From JBJGXI01 sp045635475 (GTDB lineage: Bacteria > Bacillota > Bacilli > Bacillales > Amphibacillaceae): 16,714 nt of DNA. Of the stretch, positions 13,534 to 16,714 are shown piece by piece. The notes below the pieces were generated by a model, which saw only the letters and a list, made by a program, of their open reading frames with translations, was not told the origin of the DNA and did not search any database. The translations under genes and the position numbers were made by a program. Each line of letters opens with the position of its first letter. Within the stretch, counting starts at the first letter, position 1. The stretch spans positions 1 through 16,714 of the forward strand of contig NZ_JBJGXI010000073.1 in the NCBI RefSeq assembly GCF_045635475.1. Reading direction: 5' to 3'.

Positions 13534-13570
13534 CATAGCGAGGCCATGAGAGGCCTTGTTATGTTACTTA
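13531..13570 (+). terminator. Hairpin terminator after mhqD
   Basis: A 15-bp stem (13531-13545 with 13552-13566, two G-T wobbles) starts at the mhqD stop codon. The following T-run is poor (CTTAATTTTA), so termination may be partial and the DUF6501 gene could be read through. Confidence 0.6.
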
Positions 13571-13606
13571 ATTTTACGAAATTTGTAATGTAGGAAGGAG
13601 TTATAT

Positions 13607-13810
13607 ATGATACATAAAAATTGGGAACAAAATGAGACGATCAAGCAAATCGAATGTGTCCATGCCAATGCAAAAAAATTCGTCGTTGATACGACATTAA
13701 CACCAGGTAAAATCTATGATGTTAAAAATGAAACGGACGAATTTTATTTCATCATTGACAACACAGAACGCATCGGAGGATTTTTGAAAGACTATTTCAA
13801 AGAGGTATAA
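13607..13810 (+). CDS. DUF6501 family small protein
   Basis: A 67-residue protein recognised as DUF6501 by MIHKNWEQNETIKQIECVHANAKKF, the LTPGKIYDVKNETDEFYFIIDN strand pair and the end GGFLKDYFKEV. It is predicted to be a small soluble beta-rich protein of unknown function. AGGAAGGAG immediately precedes ATG 13607. It lies between mhqD and the phosphatase gene in the same orientation, each separated by hairpins, so it probably forms its own transcript. Confidence 0.8.
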   Translation: MIHKNWEQNETIKQIECVHANAKKFVVDTTLTPGKIYDVKNETDEFYFIIDNTERIGGFLKDYFKEV

Positions 13811-13832
13811 TTGCATCTGTTTTCTAACAAAC

Positions 13833-13871
13833 AAAAACTAACCTTTGCTCACAAAGCGATGGTTATTTTTT
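13833..13871 (+). terminator. Intrinsic terminator after the DUF6501 gene
   Basis: A bulged hairpin pairs AAAAA-C-TAACC (from 13833) with GGTTA-T-TTTTT (to 13871), with an inner TTTG/CAAA stem, and ends in a T-run. The AT-rich stretch from here to 14017 shows no convincing gene. Confidence 0.65.
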
Positions 13872-14035
13872 GTTATGGTTATTTTTATATGTATATTCGA
13901 ATAAATTTTCAATTAATAGGCAACTATAGTAAGGTGCTTTTTTACAAATTTAATAGATTAAATTGCTTGTTGCTCTTGTATTTAATTGGAATTTACTAGA
14001 TACTATGAATAAGTCTTATGGAGGAGATGGTTTGG

Positions 14036-14584
14036 ATGAAACGACTAGTCATGATCCGTCATTGCAATGCTGAAGGTCAACACAAAGATTCTCCCTTAAC
14101 AAAGGATGGTGTGACACAAGCACAGCAATTGGCAAAGTATATCGATGAACACGCATTATCCATTAACAGAATCATTTCCAGTCCATATCTTCGGGCAATA
14201 GAAAGCATAAAGCCTTATGCCGAAAAAAATGATATTACGATCGAGATTGATCATCGTTTACAAGAACGAATGTTAAGTGAACTACCAATTGATGATTGGC
14301 TAGAGGTACTCGAGGAATCGTTTGATAATCTTGATTTCCGGCTTCCTGGTGGCGAATCATCGAACGATGCATTCGAAAGAGCAAATGAAGTGGTACAGGA
14401 AGCAATAAGCGACACGAATAACGAAACGATTGCGATTGTCACGCATGGTAATCTACTAGCAATTATGCTAAAGCAGTTTGGGGACGATGTTGGTTTCAAA
14501 GATTGGATGCAATTGTCTAATCCGGATCTCTTTGTTATAGAAATTGCTGGAGAAAATTGCACCGTAAATCATTTATGGGAATAA
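14036..14584 (+). CDS. Histidine phosphatase (phosphoglycerate mutase superfamily)
   Basis: A 182-residue member of the histidine phosphatase superfamily. The phosphate-accepting His9 is in MIRHCNAEGQ (RHC in place of the usual RHG), followed by SSPYLRAIES with Arg53, LQERMLSE and the second catalytic VTHGN (His137). The substrate cannot be assigned; family members range from sugar-phosphate mutases to broad phosphatases. In-frame ATGs at 14018 and 14027 lie before or too near GGAGG/AGGAGAT (14020-14028); ATG 14036 has a suitable spacing and gives the family start MKRLVMIRH. It converges with the LysM-M14 gene. Confidence 0.85.
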   Translation: MKRLVMIRHCNAEGQHKDSPLTKDGVTQAQQLAKYIDEHALSINRIISSPYLRAIESIKPYAEKNDITIEIDHRLQERMLSELPIDDWLEVLEESFDNLDFRLPGGESSNDAFERANEVVQEAISDTNNETIAIVTHGNLLAIMLKQFGDDVGFKDWMQLSNPDLFVIEIAGENCTVNHLWE

Positions 14585-14649
14585 CTAAAGCACTACTTTA
14601 ATTAAGGGTTTACTGAGATTTTTCCACTAATTTATATAGAAATTTAATG

Positions 14650-14677
14650 AAGGCGTGCACATATTGTGGCACGCCTT
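14650..14677. terminator. Bidirectional hairpin between convergent genes
   Basis: A perfect 9-bp GC-rich stem (AAGGCGTGC with GCACGCCTT) lies between the phosphatase stop (14584) and the M14 gene stop (14682). T/A tails are short on both sides, so strength is uncertain. Confidence 0.65.
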
Positions 14678-14681
14678 TAAA

Positions 14682-15872
14682 TTAGAGATATAAATTGGCA
14701 AGCATAATACCACGTGCTGCCCGGTAAATTTGGTTATATTGACTTAATGGTAAAGGATTTGTTCCTTTTCCTAGTTCGATTGTGTAACCGGGCCGATTAT
14801 ATTCTTGGATAAACCAGTCTTTATAACCAGCATAACTGTCGACTGTCCGGACCGGTTGATAACCACTAACATTTGCATATTCATTAACAATAGCTTCCGC
14901 TTGAGGAGGCTGTTGATTTTCAAATCCCCAATAAATAACTCGTCCTTGCGTATGAAATGCATTAACTCTACTGAAGTCTCGTTGTCTTGTTAGATTCGCC
15001 ATTGCAGCAGCCTCTGGTTCAGAAAGTGGAGCAGGACCAGCAAAATCCCTTGGTCCAGGTTCTTGCGCTTTTCTTTGTCTTTCAATTTCCCATTTTGCCG
15101 GGAATTGATTATTTAAATCTACGCCTCTAATATTTGCTTTCCAATTTGAAAAATCTAGATCTCCATTGTTCATTTCAATTACATTGCTTCGATATGGTTC
15201 TTGTTGTGGCGGACCATGAAGAACAAGATTAACTCCATCCGGATTAACCATAGGAACTGAAGATAGCAAGACGTTTTGATAAATTTGTTCCAAATCTACC
15301 CCTTCCATACTGCCATTATTCGTAAGTGCCAATAAAAAATCATTTAAAAACTGCATCATTATTGGAGTTGTAATCCATTCATTTGCATGGAAAGAACTAT
15401 TCATATGGACGCGTTTACTGCCATTTCCGATTCTTAGTTCTGTTATTGGTTTACCCATCACAGAATCGCCAATCGACGACTGAATAATAAATGGGTAAAT
15501 TGTACTTAACTGTTGGATATCTACTTGCATTGTTTCAAAATCATACGCTTGTTTGCCGTTTACTACTCTCCATGTTACTCGAATGGGAATAACGATCTGT
15601 TGACCTACTTGTAATGTGGTCGGATTAACATTAGGATTAACTAATTGAATAGCATCAACAGACAAGTTTCTACTCTGGGCAATAGACCATAATGAGTCCC
15701 CAGACACAATCGTATAGCTTGTCGTTACGAAACCAGGTATTTGTAATGTCTGCCCTGAATATAGTTGGTTTGGATTAATTTGGCGGTTAGAATCAAGTAA
15801 CAAACGTAATGTTAGCTTGAACAATTGGCTATAATACCATAATGAATCACCTTGACGAACGGTTACTTGCAT
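14682..15872 (-). CDS. LysM-M14 gamma-D-glutamyl-meso-diaminopimelate peptidase
   Basis: A 396-residue zinc carboxypeptidase-fold enzyme with two N-terminal LysM domains (about 2-46 and 52-96, each with GDSLW) that bind peptidoglycan, and an M14 catalytic domain (about 105-396). Zinc ligands are His162 and Glu165 (HANEW) and His307 (AFHTQG); the catalytic Glu366 is in YTIELGKG. The layout matches endopeptidase I of Lysinibacillus sphaericus and B. subtilis YqgT, which cut D-Glu-gamma-diaminopimelate bonds, often in sporulating cells. No signal peptide is seen, as in those relatives. An in-frame ATG 18 bases upstream overlaps AGGAGG; the ATG at 15872 is 7 bases after it and is chosen. Confidence 0.93.
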   Translation of the reverse strand: MQVTVRQGDSLWYYSQLFKLTLRLLLDSNRQINPNQLYSGQTLQIPGFVTTSYTIVSGDSLWSIAQSRNLSVDAIQLVNPNVNPTTLQVGQQIVIPIRVTWRVVNGKQAYDFETMQVDIQQLSTIYPFIIQSSIGDSVMGKPITELRIGNGSKRVHMNSSFHANEWITTPIMMQFLNDFLLALTNNGSMEGVDLEQIYQNVLLSSVPMVNPDGVNLVLHGPPQQEPYRSNVIEMNNGDLDFSNWKANIRGVDLNNQFPAKWEIERQRKAQEPGPRDFAGPAPLSEPEAAAMANLTRQRDFSRVNAFHTQGRVIYWGFENQQPPQAEAIVNEYANVSGYQPVRTVDSYAGYKDWFIQEYNRPGYTIELGKGTNPLPLSQYNQIYRAARGIMLANLYL

Positions 15873-15991
15873 AGATTTGCCTCCTATCATACGTTAGACA
15901 ATACATCATATGTTTAGGATCTAGGCTTAATTCGGATAAGTGAGAAACTAAGAAAGCAAACAATCTGTTAAATAGCGGTTTTACTGTTTAA

Positions 15992-16015
15992 TTTATGCAT
16001 AAAATAAGCTATAAT
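15992..16015 (+). promoter_or_regulatory. Ferredoxin promoter region with a 12-bp palindrome
   Basis: A perfect -10 TATAAT lies at 16010-16015 with only a weak -35 (TTTAAT, 15987-15992). The perfect palindrome TTTATGCATAAA (15992-16003) fills most of the spacer, a position suited to a regulator. Confidence 0.4.
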
Positions 16016-16080
16016 GTTACATGATGAACTTTTGCAGTTAACTTACTACTAGTTAGTTGATTTTTAAGGAGGAGTTTTAC

Positions 16081-16320
16081 TTGGCTTTTGTTATTACATC
16101 ACCTTGTAAAGTAGAGAAAGCTGGAGAATGCGTTGAAGTATGTCCAGTAGATTGTATAGAAGAAGGAAAAGACATGTTTTATATTGATCCTGATATTTGC
16201 ATTGACTGTGGAGCTTGTGAGGCAGTTTGCCCTGTAGAAGCAATTTACATGGAAGACGAAGTTCCAGATAATGAAAATGAATATATCGCATTGAACCGCA
16301 AGTTCTTTGAGGAAAAATAA
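16081..16320 (+). CDS. Seven-iron-type ferredoxin (3Fe-4S and 4Fe-4S)
   Basis: A 79-residue electron carrier. Cysteines fall at 9, 17, 21, 25, 40, 43, 46 and 50, the same spacing as in Azotobacter ferredoxin I. By that pattern Cys9, 17 and 50 would hold a [3Fe-4S] cluster, Cys21, 40, 43 and 46 a [4Fe-4S] cluster, and Cys25 would be free. The acidic composition is typical. The start is TTG 16081 (MAFVITSPC), with AAGGAGG 8 bases upstream; an upstream in-frame start at 16057 precedes the ribosome site and is rejected. It is monocistronic, ending at a strong hairpin. Redox partners are not visible in the window. Confidence 0.92.
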   Translation: MAFVITSPCKVEKAGECVEVCPVDCIEEGKDMFYIDPDICIDCGACEAVCPVEAIYMEDEVPDNENEYIALNRKFFEEK

Positions 16321-16350
16321 AAATAGTTGTACAAGCTATTTATAGCATGA

Positions 16351-16395
16351 AAAGAAGCGATTATTCTATCACAAGGAATAATCGCTTCTTTTTAT
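16351..16395. terminator. Bidirectional intrinsic terminator
   Basis: A perfect 16-bp stem (16351-16366 with 16376-16391) with a 9-base loop is flanked by A and T runs. It ends the ferredoxin gene and the convergent partial gene. Confidence 0.9.
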
Positions 16396-16407
16396 AAAAA
16401 AATTCAA

Positions 16408-16714
16408 TCAATAGAGCGTTAGCAAAAACGATAACTGTTTATCAATCGATGGTGGTAGTGGCTGCTCTTTCAATTTATATATCATATTTCTATTTGGTTT
16501 GTTTTTGTATAGATAGTTTAAAATTAGATTTGCCTTATCATTTCGTTCTAATAGGGAATAGGCTACGTACCATGCTTCAGGACTACTTATTTTAATGCCT
16601 TGCCAACTGAAGCTAGGAGTGGGAGGAATATGAACAAGTCCGAGTTCACCATGTATCGAAAAGTTTCCGATTATTTCAACCGGAATTTCACCATTTATTA
16701 AGATTTTATATTTT
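16408..16714 (-). CDS. Unidentified protein, 3' end only
   Basis: An open frame of 101 codons runs in from the right window edge on the minus strand and stops at 16408. The visible part begins KYKILINGEIPVEIIGNFS, contains IPPTPSFSWQGIKISSPEAWYVAYSLLERNDKANLI and ends LSFLLTLY. I do not recognise the family. The pattern of beta strands followed by a helical SPEAWYVAYSLLERNDKA segment would fit the end of a small nucleotidyltransferase-like protein, but this is a guess. Lack of stops, ordinary composition and the convergent terminator immediately after the stop support a real gene. Confidence 0.6.
   Translation of the reverse strand, partial: KYKILINGEIPVEIIGNFSIHGELGLVHIPPTPSFSWQGIKISSPEAWYVAYSLLERNDKANLILNYLYKNKPNRNMIYKLKEQPLPPSIDKQLSFLLTLY

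Noticed and set aside
13811..13999. A 62-residue hydrophobic reading frame after the DUF6501 gene
   Set aside because: It has no ribosome site and overlaps a terminator, and its composition reflects AT-rich DNA.

Overview
The window looks like chromosomal DNA from a low-GC Gram-positive member of the Bacillaceae. Support comes from strong AGGAGG-type ribosome binding sites, frequent GTG/TTG starts, LexA (DinR)-type operators, and B. subtilis-like proteins (YunF, YpgQ, ThyA/DfrA, TatA/TatC, YozE, YolD, YhcU, YqfQ, MhqD). Two islands of GC-rich, hairpin-forming repeat sit in otherwise AT-rich DNA. An Oceanobacillus/Virgibacillus-like lineage is plausible, but the genus is an inference.

Layout. 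1-1620: DUF72 protein (yunF) and HD-domain nucleotide phosphohydrolase (ypgQ), ending at a terminator shared with the convergent gene. 1625-2722 (minus): secreted NlpC/P60 cell-wall hydrolase with two peptidoglycan-binding repeats. 2867-5169: a lethal-factor-like zinc metallopeptidase whose 3' end overlaps thyA, then dfrA and a terminator; thyA and dfrA form the dTMP/folate cycle. 5276-6912: Tat export operon (tatA, tatA, tatC) with yozE at its end. 6913-7324: no gene; a GC-rich structured repeat. 7325-7651 (minus): YolD-like gene. 7708-9933: SOS-type operator, then a small WYL-like gene split by an IS200/IS605 element of about 2 kb (7906-9894). The element carries a decayed tnpA and a divergent tnpB, which needs one frameshift to be full length. 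10074-10889: yhcU-like DUF5365 gene and DUF2584 gene. 10978-12618: yqfQ-like gene and an msrA-msrB fusion. 12619-12924: no gene; a second GC-rich patch, then an mhqD promoter with an MhqR-like operator. 12925-14584: mhqD, DUF6501 gene, histidine phosphatase. 14682-15872 (minus): LysM-M14 gamma-D-glutamyl-diamino acid peptidase. 16081-16320: seven-iron-type ferredoxin. 16408-16714 (minus): 3' part of an unidentified gene running off the window.

Most of the window is ordinary housekeeping and stress-protection sequence. The most unusual part is 7.65-9.94 kb. The insertion can be reconstructed to the base because the WYL-like reading frame closes when 7906-9894 is removed. A second LexA-type operator sits at the predicted transcription start of tnpB inside the element. 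The TnpB lacks the usual four-cysteine zinc finger but keeps its RuvC acidic residues. Together these suggest an SOS-responsive IS605/TnpB element whose flanking guide would target the uninterrupted WYL-like gene. This is inference from sequence alone.
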